From: an uncultured Lachnospiraceae bacterium
GTDB lineage: Bacteria > Bacillota > Clostridia > Lachnospirales > Lachnospiraceae
NCBI GenBank assembly: GCA_910585965.1
Contig: CAJUHH010000009.1
Coordinates: 79,536 to 143,535, forward strand
Reading direction: 5' to 3'
DNA: 64,000 nt
Under the pieces are notes generated by a model that saw only the letters and a program-made list of their open reading frames with translations, was not told the origin of the DNA and made no database searches. Position numbers and translations under genes: made by a program. Shown piece after piece: positions 1 to 8,782 of the stretch. The first letter of the stretch is position 1, and the number at the start of each line of letters is the position of its first letter.

Positions 1-733
1 CTTGCCAAATTGATTTCGTTTCCGGTGTACACGGCTTAAAACCGCCAAAATCAGGATCCGCCCTTCCCGATACAGATTCCTCTGCTGCCGGCTCTACAAA
101 GTCATCTGTCTTTGAATAAGCATATTCGCCAGTTTCAGGGTAAATATAGTCGTTAATTATGCGGTCCCCGTTTAAATCCTGACTGCTCAGAACCGGTGTA
201 TTATCAATATTTCTCGTTTTAGTTTTCGGCACCTTGTAATATAAAGGCCTGCCTTGTTTATTTGCTGCTGCATACAGGCTTTCTGAATTAGGGTTAGATG
301 TATCCATATACCTTATGTATGCATCCACGCTTGCAGGTACCGTTATTGTATTTGGCAGCGCTTTCCTGACGAATCCTACAATCACGGCCGATTTAATTCT
401 GTTAGAAGTTTTATCCCATTTTCCATTACTATCCACATACACAAAGCGGTATTGCTGGTTTTCATCATAATACACCGGCGGCTTGCTTGCTGTTGTAACA
501 TTCTTCATTACATCTGGAATATTAGCTGTTTTCGAATACACCCAGTCACTGGCAAAATCGGCAACATCCTGTGTCCATCCAGCATTTTGAGGATTTCCAA
601 GCTTCGCCTCCGTCGGCTGCACCGGAATTGCCGTCACTATCAACGCGGAAATCATAAACAGACAGCCAAACGTCTTGCGCAGCTGCCTTCTCAATTTCCA
701 GTTTTTCTTTTTTGCTTTCTTGCCCTTAGCCAT
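1..733 (-). CDS. Secreted surface protein, N-terminal part (runs off left edge)
   Basis: About 244 N-terminal codons are present; the gene continues past base 1. The ATG at 733 follows a GGAGGAGAG ribosome binding site. The first 20 residues are Lys/Arg-rich (MAKGKKAKKKNWKLRRQ), then comes a hydrophobic stretch (CLFMISALIVTAIPV) and a likely signal peptidase site near Thr-Glu-Ala. The extended charged n-region is typical of large Gram-positive surface proteins. The mature part is Asp/Asn/Tyr-rich and includes a DLNGDRIINDY segment resembling a calcium-binding or dockerin-like loop. It lies 36 bases downstream of the sortase B gene on the same strand, so it may be the substrate; the sorting motif would lie outside the window. 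I do not recognise a named family. Confidence 0.75.
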   Translation of the reverse strand, partial: MAKGKKAKKKNWKLRRQLRKTFGCLFMISALIVTAIPVQPTEAKLGNPQNAGWTQDVADFASDWVYSKTANIPDVMKNVTTASKPPVYYDENQQYRFVYVDSNGKWDKTSNRIKSAVIVGFVRKALPNTITVPASVDAYIRYMDTSNPNSESLYAAANKQGRPLYYKVPKTKTRNIDNTPVLSSQDLNGDRIINDYIYPETGEYAYSKTDDFVEPAAEESVSGRADPDFGGFKPCTPETKSIWQ

Positions 734-769
734 TCTTGCTCTCCTCCATCGTAAAGCTAACTCTATTTA

Positions 770-1951
770 TTACTGCACCCTTTTTGCCACCACGACAAAC
801 CTTCCGTCCGTCTGTGAATGGTCGCAGGTAGACAATGTCAACAAATCGTCCCCATACCCGGCTGTCACCCCGGTGTCATACAATGACATCCCTTCCATTT
901 CCTTCATATAGGAATTAAACTCTTCCCCGGAATTCGCGTCGATAAACTGATAGTATTTGAAAGCAATCTCATTCTCTTTCAACACCTTCGTCCGAAATAC
1001 GTACATGACTTGATATGTGCCCTTCTCATATATAGTATCGAACTGGATGATACTGTGTTCCTGATAATAAGATTCTTTCGCATATTTTTCCAGATCACCG
1101 AACATCTTGCCGGATCTCATATGATGCCCGTAAAGGATCAGGTTCTGGGATCTTGGCCATGCCATACAGTCCTTATCCATAAAGATACTGCCGTTATTAT
1201 CCTTCTCCTGGTTAAAGTTATGATCCAGATAATATTCGTTGTTCGTTGTCTGCATCACCGGATAGTCTATTATTGTATCGTCAATTTTCAGCCATCCGAT
1301 TAGCCTTCTGTTCTTATTATATAATGTTTTATATTCATCCAGAACATCAGGAAGCTCGATCTCTTCTTCCTGTCCGCGCACCACCAGCGTTTCCTCCGTG
1401 GATGTGTTCGCCAGCGCGTCGCTGTTCTTCAAATCCGCCAGCTGGCTATAATCATTATCCGTTTTCTCTGCCAGATAATAATAAACACCAAAATATCCGA
1501 AGCATAGCACTGCCCCGGCTGTACAAAGAGCTACCAGCAGCTTTCTCCTCCGATCCCTTGCTTTGAGCTGGGCGGCCACTTCCCGCTGCATTTCCTTATC
1601 CAAGTCTTCCAGAGAAACACTGTTTTTTCCATCAGTTGCTGCATTTCCCTTCTTTTGAACTTTCTTCCCCTTTACCCTGCCTTGTTTCTTCCGGCCTTCC
1701 TTGCTGCTTTCTTTTCCATCCTTCTGCCTTTCGGACAGTTCATATATCTTATCATCGAAGTCATTCCCTACCATCGTCTCAAAACGATAATCGCCCGCTT
1801 TCAGCTTTCCATACAGCTCCAGCACCGCTTCCGGGTTCTTCAGATCATATTCCGAACATATCTTGTCGATTTTTTTCTTATCCCTTAGGGCAGCCTCATA
1901 ATCTGTCTTAGTGCGGAATTGCCTCCCCGCTACTATATGACCCTCCGCCAT
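770..1951 (-). CDS. srtB: Class B sortase
   Basis: A membrane-anchored cysteine transpeptidase that attaches surface proteins or pilins to the wall. The 393-residue protein has a charged N-terminal cytoplasmic region of about 135 residues, one transmembrane helix near 138-161, and a C-terminal sortase fold. Visible motifs are IDYPVMQT (229-235), LILYGHHM with the catalytic His near 276, TLSTC with the catalytic Cys at about 376, and an Arg eight residues later (GRFVV). The GSIFMDKDC segment is typical of class B. The ATG has AGAGGAGAG seven bases upstream. The long basic N-terminal extension is larger than in classical SrtB. The gene directly precedes a surface-protein gene (733 to 1), which suggests a dedicated pair. 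Confidence 0.93.
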   Translation of the reverse strand: MAEGHIVAGRQFRTKTDYEAALRDKKKIDKICSEYDLKNPEAVLELYGKLKAGDYRFETMVGNDFDDKIYELSERQKDGKESSKEGRKKQGRVKGKKVQKKGNAATDGKNSVSLEDLDKEMQREVAAQLKARDRRRKLLVALCTAGAVLCFGYFGVYYYLAEKTDNDYSQLADLKNSDALANTSTEETLVVRGQEEEIELPDVLDEYKTLYNKNRRLIGWLKIDDTIIDYPVMQTTNNEYYLDHNFNQEKDNNGSIFMDKDCMAWPRSQNLILYGHHMRSGKMFGDLEKYAKESYYQEHSIIQFDTIYEKGTYQVMYVFRTKVLKENEIAFKYYQFIDANSGEEFNSYMKEMEGMSLYDTGVTAGYGDDLLTLSTCDHSQTDGRFVVVAKRVQ

Positions 1952-2113
1952 CCGCCGACTCTCCTCTATCCATATATTCCGTATACAACATATATTTTAC
2001 TATACCTTGCAATTAATGCAAGCCCTTTGTCTATATATTGTATCAGATTTTTTTATTTTTTTCAAAACTTATTTCTCACGCATCATCTGCCAAAAATATG
2101 TAAACGGAAAACA

Positions 2114-2157
2114 AATAAGCCTGCTATATTGCGCTGGGCCGTATAGGCAGGCTTATT
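2114..2157. terminator. Bidirectional terminator-like hairpin
   Basis: AATAAGCCTGC (2114-2124) pairs perfectly with GCAGGCTTATT (2147-2157), an 11-bp stem with a 22-base loop. It is followed by GTTTTGTT on the plus strand and TTGTTTT on the minus strand. It separates the sortase promoter region from rightward transcription. Bases 2160-2475 contain no gene that I can support. Confidence 0.6.
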
Positions 2158-2475
2158 GTTTTGTTAGATCAACCGCCTTGCAGACGGTTGTTTCCTCTTT
2201 TGTATGTTCTATATAAAGATAACATAATTTCTGAATAAATCAATGATAAATTAGTCCTAATTGACAGGGGCTTTATCGGTAATTCTATCCATTGGGATAT
2301 TCCTTTATTTTGTCAATATCTGTAAGGTTTATACCTAATTCAACCACTGCCTGGCATATTTCCCATTACAGAAGCCCTGCACAGATTTCAGATACAATCA
2401 TGGCATTCCACAGGCTTTACGCCTTATAGATATTCTGCTATACTTATCATTGCAACAGGACACAACTTTTATATT

Positions 2476-2685
2476 ATGAAAGCAGGTGATTATATACCAT
2501 CCGGGATTGAAGTAATTAAAACTGCACTTGATGATTTCAAAAAGATCCAAACATACATGTTATTAGCCAAAAAAGAGAACGCTGTAGAAACATATGCCGA
2601 ATTAAAGAAAGAATACCTGACAATAAAAGCTCTATTAAATGTTTCCGGCGTGAACATGACAGATATTGATATAATCAAAGAATAA
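2476..2685 (+). CDS. Small conserved-looking hypothetical protein (69 aa)
   Basis: An acidic, probably helical protein with no signal peptide or membrane segment. The upstream ribosome binding site is weak (AGGA about 15 bases before the ATG), so the start is uncertain. I cannot name a family. A 53-bp internal piece of this gene (2520-2573) recurs almost unchanged at 16467-16519, in an untranslated stretch next to the DUF3791 cassette. That suggests a second, now deleted copy once existed there. It could be an orphan antitoxin or regulatory peptide, but nothing in the sequence proves it. Confidence 0.5.
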   Translation: MKAGDYIPSGIEVIKTALDDFKKIQTYMLLAKKENAVETYAELKKEYLTIKALLNVSGVNMTDIDIIKE

Positions 2686-2773
2686 CCAATAATATTATAT
2701 ATCAATGATCAGAATAGGGTATAATGTTCATAATCATTCCAAAACTTTATACCCTATTCGTTTCCAGCAGCAC

Positions 2774-3406
2774 CTATTCTTTTTTCATTTGAAGCCCGCT
2801 GGCCGATACTTCATATGCCACTCTTGCTTCATATTCCTGATCCGAAATTCTCTTCTGGTAATCCCGGCTTTGTATTCTTCCCCAAACCTGGACAGGCTGT
2901 CCCAATTCAAAACCTTCCGCATAACGCGCGTTTCGTCCCCAGCAAATGCACGGAATATACACCGACTTGCCATACGGCATCCGCACCGCCAGCAGCAGAT
3001 CCGTAATTTCCCTGCCCGTCGGCGTCTTTCGGTAAAAAGGTATCTTGCAAACATATCCGTCAAGAAAAACACTGTTTTCATCGGATCGAATTTTCTTTCT
3101 TCCTTTACCCCTTATTTCCATCTTTCTTGCAAACACCGACAATTCAAGGCGGTTTCGTTCCCCCTCGTTCCTGTCATAAGAACGGAGCTGCCCTGATACC
3201 TCCGCAGACTGCCCGGTCCACTTTCTTTTTACATCGACCAGCCTTTCCGATGCCATAATCGGAATCCTGTCTTTTTGTCCGCTTTCCCTCCTGATTGCCA
3301 TCTGCGCCGTATAAAATCCTTCGCCGAAAACCTCATGGCTAAATTCAAAATCACTTGTCATCTCACCGCTTATTGTCACTTGATTATTCTCTATGATCTT
3401 TTCCAC
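2774..3406 (-). CDS. Single-stranded DNA-binding-like protein (OB fold)
   Basis: A 210-residue protein with two OB-fold-like halves. The first half (residues 5-75) has the pattern ISGEM..FEFSHEVFGEGFYTAQMAI, and the second (about 112-200) has FLDGYVCKIPFYRKTPTGREITDLLLAV followed by IPCICWGRNA and GQPVQVWGRIQSR. The motifs TPTGREI.DLLLAV and WG(R/K) are characteristic of SSB-type OB domains. I chose the GTG at 3406 because AAGGAGA lies eight bases upstream; the longer open frame to 3469 has no comparable signal. The protein is longer than housekeeping SSB and lacks its acidic tail, so it is likely an accessory paralogue. It lies downstream of a 58-residue ORF and opposite an XRE regulator. 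Confidence 0.75.
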   Translation of the reverse strand: MEKIIENNQVTISGEMTSDFEFSHEVFGEGFYTAQMAIRRESGQKDRIPIMASERLVDVKRKWTGQSAEVSGQLRSYDRNEGERNRLELSVFARKMEIRGKGRKKIRSDENSVFLDGYVCKIPFYRKTPTGREITDLLLAVRMPYGKSVYIPCICWGRNARYAEGFELGQPVQVWGRIQSRDYQKRISDQEYEARVAYEVSASGLQMKKE

Positions 3407-3472
3407 TGTATTTCTCCTTTTCTCTTGAGTTAAATATTTTGAACTTGTCGTGCAAAAAATTTTACACATTAC

Positions 3473-3649
3473 TTACGTAATCCCAAGGAAAATAACTGCA
3501 TGGCAGGTATCCCTCTGTTTCCATGCTATTTTTTTGTTTATCATTTGCTGGAACATATCCGCTCTGTCTTTCCCATACTTTTGCGTCCCATCCTGGCTTC
3601 CATATTTTCCTATTTTTCTTTCTCGCAGCTTATTGCAACCCAAATACAT
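3473..3649 (-). CDS. Small basic ORF (58 aa), unknown
   Basis: The ORF starts at an ATG with AAGGAGG eight bases upstream, a strong translation signal. The product is rich in Lys, Arg and Gln (MYLGCNKLRERKIGKYG...), has no membrane segment and matches no family I know. It precedes the SSB-like gene by 66 bases on the same strand, and the two probably form one transcript starting in the operator-rich region 3650-3812. It may be a DNA-binding accessory peptide or a non-functional ORF. Confidence 0.4.
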   Translation of the reverse strand: MYLGCNKLRERKIGKYGSQDGTQKYGKDRADMFQQMINKKIAWKQRDTCHAVIFLGIT

Positions 3650-3761
3650 TTATTGCACCTCCTTATAGTTAAATTCATTGAACTATTTGAAATATATCAC
3701 CCTGCTTTTATTCTGTCAATCAAAAAATTCAATATTTTTAACTATTCTCATTACGCATATT

Positions 3762-3773
3762 GAACTTTGGTTC
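3762..3773. promoter_or_regulatory. Operator-like palindrome between divergent genes
   Basis: GAACTTTGGTTC forms the palindrome TTGAAC-TTTG-GTTCAA (3760-3775), 38 bases before the XRE gene start. A related half-site pair, TTGAACTATTTGAA, lies near 3677. This is where an XRE repressor would control itself and the leftward small-ORF/SSB genes. The GAAC-N4-GTTC spacing also fits a Firmicutes LexA box, so it could be either. Confidence 0.5.
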
Positions 3774-3812
3774 AAACTGTGATACCCTACCTGTTAGAAG
3801 GGGGCGGTCAAA

Positions 3813-4178
3813 GTGGATAGAATCAGTACGTCGGACAGGCTGAAACAGATTATGGAAGAGCGGAATTTGAAACAGGTGGATATCCTTAATTTATCCCTTC
3901 CTATTTGTTCCAAGTATAATGTAAAAATGAATAAGTCTGATATAAGCCAATACGTTGCGGGAAAAGTCGAGCCGAGCCAGGAAAAGCTGGTGGTACTCGG
4001 CATGGCTCTGAATGTGACGGAATCCTGGCTGATGGGATTTGATGTTCCTCCTGAACGAAAAGACTCGCGCGCGCAAGCGGAAAAGGACTTCGATATCCTT
4101 TGCAGATATTCCATGCTGAACGAGCGCGATAAGAAGATCGTCTCAGATATGATCGATTGTATGCTTTCCAATAAATAA
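3813..4178 (+). CDS. XRE-family helix-turn-helix regulator
   Basis: A 121-residue DNA-binding protein with an N-terminal HTH_3-type domain: SDRLKQIMEERNLKQVDIL (residues 7-25), then MNKSDISQYVAGKVEPSQEKLVVLGMALNVTESWLMG, which covers the recognition helix and the classical 'xLMG' end of cI/XRE domains. The C-terminal 45 residues are helical (DFDILCRYSMLNERDKKIVSDMIDCML) and probably dimerise. It starts with GTG after AAGGGGG. It is divergent from the SSB-like module, with palindromes between them, so it is probably that module's repressor. It could also regulate tail locus 1, which begins nearby, but I see no direct evidence. Confidence 0.88.
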   Translation: MDRISTSDRLKQIMEERNLKQVDILNLSLPICSKYNVKMNKSDISQYVAGKVEPSQEKLVVLGMALNVTESWLMGFDVPPERKDSRAQAEKDFDILCRYSMLNERDKKIVSDMIDCMLSNK

Positions 4179-4189
4179 ATCAGGGCAGA

Positions 4190-4297
4190 TCAGCCCCACT
4201 TTTTTAAGAATAGTTTGATAAATATGTACAAGTATTCTAAAGTACCCGGTTTTTCAATTTTTTCCACCATTTCGATGATTTCTCTTTTGTAATCCAT
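4190..4297 (-). CDS. Small peptide (35 aa) often found next to XRE regulators
   Basis: The ATG at 4297 has GGAGGAG about six bases upstream, so I prefer it to the longer open frame. The product, MDYKREIIEMVEKIEKPGTLEYLYIFI..., is an amphipathic charged helix followed by a hydrophobic LEYLYIFIKLF segment. Peptides of this pattern occur beside XRE regulators in clostridial prophages, where their role is unclear. It converges on the XRE gene, with 11 bases between the two stop codons. Confidence 0.55.
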   Translation of the reverse strand: MDYKREIIEMVEKIEKPGTLEYLYIFIKLFLKKWG

Positions 4298-4503
4298 TGC
4301 CAACTCCTCCTTATATTGGAGGAATTGGCAATATTTGTTAGCTATCTCCCCCTCTATTTTTATTGCTTTCAATAAAATTTGTTCATACTGCCAAATCCTC
4401 CTGTTTTATTTTGAGTATTATTTTATATGATTATTGTTGTAAATAATAGTATTTTTATCAAATTATAAAATATTAGTGAACTATTTTTATTGTTTATATA
4501 CCT

Positions 4504-5436
4504 TTACAAATATGCTTCTATTATCCCCCAAAAATCATAATTCGCACTCTTTGAACTCATTCCTGTAGCTTCCTTTCCATATGCATAAACTCCAAAACCC
4601 GTTACATACTTAAAAGATGATGTATCAATTTCAACATCACTTAAATAGCTAGTATCCACATATGTATAGTTGCTCCTAGTAGCCCAAGAATTTGAATATA
4701 TCGTACTTTCTGACGTTAATTCTTCTTTCATCCCATAAATTTTGAATTCGAAGTAAACGGAACCTTTTGATGCCGATGTATTGCTTCTTTTTATATGCAT
4801 GGTTTTTATAATAATTTTTTTAATTAAACCCTGCATTGCTGTCGGAAAATAATTTCGCAAATCTAATGTATTCGAACTCGGTGCAAAAAAATGTGTGCCG
4901 GAAAACTTCATTTGAATTACTAAAGGAGAACTTATCAAATCCGTCTCTTTATCAGATTTAAAAGGGCTGAATGTATCAGCACCCCGATGGGGATCTGTAT
5001 TGATCCCATATTTTCCATCCTGGTAATCCAGATAAATCCTTCCGTTTCCGATCGAAAGACTGTTTTCCAAATCTTCTACCTTTATATCCATATTGGATAT
5101 GGTTTGTTCAAAATCATCTTTACTCACAAAAGAGCCTCCGGCGGAAGTGGTTGATCTGTTTTCTTTTTTCACCCATACTATTTTCACCTGACTCGAAACA
5201 TCTACGTCATTGTAATCAGTTGCCGATATGAAAATCCTGGCTCCATTTTTTTTTAAATCTTCCGATTCTTCCTGCGTCAAAAATACTATGAGTATGTCAT
5301 TGTTTATCTCTATGTCGGAATTTTTCTTATTTACTGTACCTTTTTGATAGATTATAGTGATATTTATTGTTTTAATATCTGGCAAGTTGAATCCATTTGT
5401 TTTTATTTGTAAGGTTGGGATTGATATATTAACCAT
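4504..5436 (-). CDS. Tail locus 1: baseplate/fibre tip protein, candidate receptor-binding protein
   Basis: A 310-residue protein and the last gene of the tail operon. The N-terminal 90 residues (MVNISIPTLQIKTNG..., IFISATDYNDVDVSSQVKIVWV) form a beta-rich BppU-like module. A short helical linker follows (residues 104-130), then a beta-rich C-terminal domain full of Ser, Thr and Tyr, as in phage receptor-binding heads. It overlaps the upstream gene by eight bases, so translation is probably coupled. Base composition is far more AT-rich than in the operon's structural core, consistent with recent exchange of the adhesin end. The family assignment is from position and composition only. Confidence 0.6.
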   Translation of the reverse strand: MVNISIPTLQIKTNGFNLPDIKTINITIIYQKGTVNKKNSDIEINNDILIVFLTQEESEDLKKNGARIFISATDYNDVDVSSQVKIVWVKKENRSTTSAGGSFVSKDDFEQTISNMDIKVEDLENSLSIGNGRIYLDYQDGKYGINTDPHRGADTFSPFKSDKETDLISSPLVIQMKFSGTHFFAPSSNTLDLRNYFPTAMQGLIKKIIIKTMHIKRSNTSASKGSVYFEFKIYGMKEELTSESTIYSNSWATRSNYTYVDTSYLSDVEIDTSSFKYVTGFGVYAYGKEATGMSSKSANYDFWGIIEAYL

Positions 5437-6088
5437 CTACTTTTTTCAACCTCGTTTTTATTTCGTAGACAAGCGCAAAACCTCTAAGATCAAAATTTTT
5501 ATACACTTTGTCAGAAAAATTATATACTGTCAAATACATTAAATATGACCCATGAAATGCAACAGATTTGTAACTAAGCATCGTTTCATATGGCCAGACA
5601 CTATTTCCTATATTGGTCAATTGAATTAATTGCGCTGAATGGTCAGAATCATACCCATTCATTTCTAAAATATATTCTCTAAAATTCAAACTTAAAGAAT
5701 AATATTTTTTAGGTTGTAAATCCAATTTCCATTCATTGGTCTGATCAGCCTCATCCACATCAATACTCTCTTGATTTTTCGTTCTTGGTACTCCTGAACG
5801 ATCATCATATTCTATATCCGAAACTGAATAATGATACAACTTTGCTCTAGGCATACTATCTGTACGACAGCGAGTATACCACCCTACTTGATTTATCCTA
5901 TTTATTTGAGCATTTATATCATTTACATTGCCGCCGCCAAATAAATCCCCTTTCTGCAAATAATCTGTCGCATCTTCGAAAGACACCGTTCCGTCATCAT
6001 TGTGTATCATCCTATATTTTCTTCTTTCGTTTATTTCTTCATTTATAATGTCATCTTTTAAATTAGTTGGTAAAAATTTATAAGCCAT
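5429..6088 (-). CDS. Tail locus 1: tail/fibre-associated protein
   Basis: A 219-residue protein with no signal peptide. The N-terminus (MAYKFLPTNLKDDIINEEINERRKYRMIHNDDG) resembles the attachment segment of tail-fibre proteins, with an FGGGNVNDINAQINRINQVGW linker at 50-70. The remainder is Tyr/Asp-rich and beta-predicted. It is translationally coupled to the downstream tip protein. The gene is as AT-rich as the tip gene, so both were probably exchanged together. I cannot name a family; a baseplate or fibre adaptor is the best reading. Confidence 0.55.
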   Translation of the reverse strand: MAYKFLPTNLKDDIINEEINERRKYRMIHNDDGTVSFEDATDYLQKGDLFGGGNVNDINAQINRINQVGWYTRCRTDSMPRAKLYHYSVSDIEYDDRSGVPRTKNQESIDVDEADQTNEWKLDLQPKKYYSLSLNFREYILEMNGYDSDHSAQLIQLTNIGNSVWPYETMLSYKSVAFHGSYLMYLTVYNFSDKVYKNFDLRGFALVYEIKTRLKKVDG

Positions 6089-6107
6089 ACTTCTTGCCCT
6101 TCCTTCT

Positions 6108-6521
6108 CTATTCTCTCAAATCCCTCGGTGCCCCCAGCCTAAACGGCAGCCGATGCGCCGATTTTTCCTTTGCATCTATTATCCTCTTAATTTTAACGGC
6201 CGCATTCTCTATCCGATTCAGCTCATCCCATTTTATAAACACCCCGTTTGCATAAAATGTCTGCCTTATCCCAAGATTCTGCGCATAGGTTTTCTGGTTC
6301 AAAATATCGATATTTCTTTCAAACGCATTAAAATACGCCACATGAAAATCTTCCGCTTCCGACGTGATATCGCTCCCCATAGCTTCTATCGCAAAATCAG
6401 AAAACAACACACACGCCCTTTCCCAAAGATAATAGATATTATTCTTTATCCTGTTATAATCCTCCAGCTCAAACCTGTCCTTATCGGTCCAGTCTGTCTT
6501 CGGTGTCTTCCATACCGCCAT
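6108..6521 (-). CDS. Tail locus 1: short tail/baseplate protein (137 aa)
   Basis: The product starts MAVWKTPKTDWTDKDRFELEDYNRIKNNIYYLWERA, a pattern seen in small baseplate-proximal proteins next to minor structural proteins of Gram-positive siphoviruses. There is no membrane segment. It lies four bases downstream of the large baseplate gene and about 20 bases before the next gene, inside one tight operon. It marks the point where composition changes from the GC-richer core to the AT-rich adhesin end. Confidence 0.6.
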   Translation of the reverse strand: MAVWKTPKTDWTDKDRFELEDYNRIKNNIYYLWERACVLFSDFAIEAMGSDITSEAEDFHVAYFNAFERNIDILNQKTYAQNLGIRQTFYANGVFIKWDELNRIENAAVKIKRIIDAKEKSAHRLPFRLGAPRDLRE

Positions 6522-6525
6522 ACTA

Positions 6526-8778
6526 TCATCCCACCACCTTCCTCGCCTTCATGCTCCCAGTCCATCTCCCGTTAAAATGCAGCGTATTTTCATAGCTCTT
6601 CACCAATACATTTCCATATTTCGTTTCCAGCTCGAACAAATCGTTGGCATCCACGGAAGGGTCGCCCGTCCATTCCATCTGGTAATCCACGTCCCCAAGA
6701 TAATAGGCCGCAATCCATTCTTCCAGGATTTTTGCATGTTCCTGCGTGCCAACCAGCGGATTGCTCCACGCCTTGCTCTCTCCGTTCCTGTTGTAACCAG
6801 CCACATATTTTTGCTCTTCCACGCTGTACTCGTATCCGCTGATGCTGTAACTGATAGTTGTTTCTTCTACAACCCCGGTAAACCTTATTTTTGCATAGTA
6901 ATTGCTGCTTTCCGTCATCTCGGCCCGTATCGCGGCACGGCTTCCCACCCCGCTGTTTTCACTGATAAAGAGAGAAAGGCCGTATGAGGGTTTTCTAAAA
7001 TAAACCAAATATTCATACCCGTCATAAGGAACCGTTATTTCTTCCGACGCGACGACGACCGTTTCCACCGTTTCTTTATAAGAATGGAATGAAACGCTGA
7101 CATCCTTAATCTTATTCTGCCTTACCGCAACCGGCGCGCTGATCAGCTCATGGGTTCGGCGGAGTCTGTAATCCGTGTTTTCCCCGATGGTGACATGGCT
7201 TACAAATATCCTTGCATTGGGAATTCCCTTCGTAAATACGAATTCCATCTGGTCAAAATCAAAAAAGTCATGGTTTAACCGATAATCCATACCCGGCTCG
7301 TCCACGACAATCTGCTCCAGAAGTTCGCCGTCCTGATAAGTATTGATGCAGATCTGCTCCGGCGCATATTCCTGAAAGCGGATTCCGATGCTGAAAACTG
7401 TATAGGTAGATTCCATTCTTAACATTATTTTCGGCATCTCCCCATCCCAATGCCCTTCCCTGTCCCCATCTTTTCTCCAGACGCTTTCGCTGATATATCC
7501 GGTCAGAAGCAGATCATCCCCTTGTCTTGGAAGAAATTTCATGCTTCCGTCTACCGCCGTAAACCCCTTGCTTGCCGTCGCGTACCATATTTTTTCCTCG
7601 TCTGCCAAAATATTTCCCACATCGCTGTACCAGGTCTGGTTGTCCGCGCCCGCCTCCATCTTAGGAACAAAAGCAGGATAAATCACTACCATTCCTTTTC
7701 TATTTTCCAGCAAAACGCTTCTTCCGGCATTGGCGATCATTTGCAGCGCCGCTGGATGGCTGACTGCCGGAATCGGATTTTGGACAATAATCTCTTTCAA
7801 ATAACTGTCAATAAAATAATTGGTTATGCCCGCATCCGCAAATACATCCTCTGCAAGGTCATACAAGCTGATCCCCTCTTCCCGGAACATTCCTTTGTAA
7901 TAAATTCCAGTCATATGGTCAAAAATGTCCGTGGCGGTAAACTGCGCCTCCGATTCATTGGCGCTCCATTCCTTCAAATAGGAAAGTTTTTCCGGGAGCC
8001 ATTCGATATCCCCGTTTCCGTCCACATCATACCCAAAAGCGACTCTGATTTCCTGCCCGGTTTCCATATAGGCCAAAGCGCTCCCCGGATTATCCGGGCT
8101 GTAGTAAGAATCGTAATTGGCCACAGTCAGGCTGACATCATTGCTCGGCAGCGTTTCGCAAACAGGCGAAACATGCTCCCTTCCCGAATAACGGATTACC
8201 TCTTCGTTTGTAAAAGTATTCGTAATGCCGCAGGAGAACCGAAGTATCCGCAGTCTTCCAGCGCCATTTACCATCCGTGCCGGTTTTATCTGTATAAATG
8301 TCGTCTTGTCAAATACGTCTTCCGTCCTCCAATATCTTTTATCGTTCTCCCTGTAGTTTTTTTCTTCCTGGTCCGTTTTTATCGTAAAGTCCACCGGGTA
8401 ATAATCGCCGAAATCAATAGTGAGTCCTTTGATGTCATACTCTTCCCCGCCAAAATCTATATAGATATTCCCAAGAATCGCATTTGTTACAATTCCGTTG
8501 TTATAATAGTCGTAACCGGCATTTGCAGACGGGGCAAAATACATGCTTCCATCTACCCGCGAAAATCCCTGCTCCGGCATAGCATATATTCTGTCCGCCA
8601 GCCCGCCGAGAAACGGCTCCCTGATATCGGAAAAGTACAGAAGATCATTCTTCTCCTTATTTATCTGCACATGTTTCTGCGCCTGCAAATGATAAAGCCC
8701 GAGAACCACGCGGATATATCCCCTGTTTTTTTCACGCCTTCTTATACTTTGCTTATATTGATTACTTACATTTTGCAT
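6526..8778 (-). CDS. Tail locus 1: large minor structural (baseplate) protein
   Basis: A 750-residue protein located directly after the Dit-position gene, where Tal/baseplate hub proteins lie in siphophages. A repeated pair is visible: FSRVDGSMYFAPSANAGYDY near residues 72-90 and FTAVDGSMKFLPRQGDDL near 405-425, each followed by GIVT/GYIS-type turns, which suggests duplicated carbohydrate-binding modules inserted in the hub. The middle (SLTVANYDSYYSPDNPGS, TGQEIRVAFGYD, ATDIFDHMTG) fits the Gp37/Tal-like hub found in clostridial prophages. No endopeptidase or amidase motif is obvious. The ATG follows GGTGATGAT and lies four bases after the previous stop. Confidence 0.75.
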   Translation of the reverse strand: MQNVSNQYKQSIRRREKNRGYIRVVLGLYHLQAQKHVQINKEKNDLLYFSDIREPFLGGLADRIYAMPEQGFSRVDGSMYFAPSANAGYDYYNNGIVTNAILGNIYIDFGGEEYDIKGLTIDFGDYYPVDFTIKTDQEEKNYRENDKRYWRTEDVFDKTTFIQIKPARMVNGAGRLRILRFSCGITNTFTNEEVIRYSGREHVSPVCETLPSNDVSLTVANYDSYYSPDNPGSALAYMETGQEIRVAFGYDVDGNGDIEWLPEKLSYLKEWSANESEAQFTATDIFDHMTGIYYKGMFREEGISLYDLAEDVFADAGITNYFIDSYLKEIIVQNPIPAVSHPAALQMIANAGRSVLLENRKGMVVIYPAFVPKMEAGADNQTWYSDVGNILADEEKIWYATASKGFTAVDGSMKFLPRQGDDLLLTGYISESVWRKDGDREGHWDGEMPKIMLRMESTYTVFSIGIRFQEYAPEQICINTYQDGELLEQIVVDEPGMDYRLNHDFFDFDQMEFVFTKGIPNARIFVSHVTIGENTDYRLRRTHELISAPVAVRQNKIKDVSVSFHSYKETVETVVVASEEITVPYDGYEYLVYFRKPSYGLSLFISENSGVGSRAAIRAEMTESSNYYAKIRFTGVVEETTISYSISGYEYSVEEQKYVAGYNRNGESKAWSNPLVGTQEHAKILEEWIAAYYLGDVDYQMEWTGDPSVDANDLFELETKYGNVLVKSYENTLHFNGRWTGSMKARKVVG

Positions 8779-8782
8779 ATCA

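Noticed and set aside
3762..3773. Second LexA box controlling the XRE module
   Set aside because: Matches GAAC-N4-GTTC, but the longer TTGAAC/GTTCAA palindrome and neighbouring half-sites fit an XRE operator equally; not claimed as SOS.
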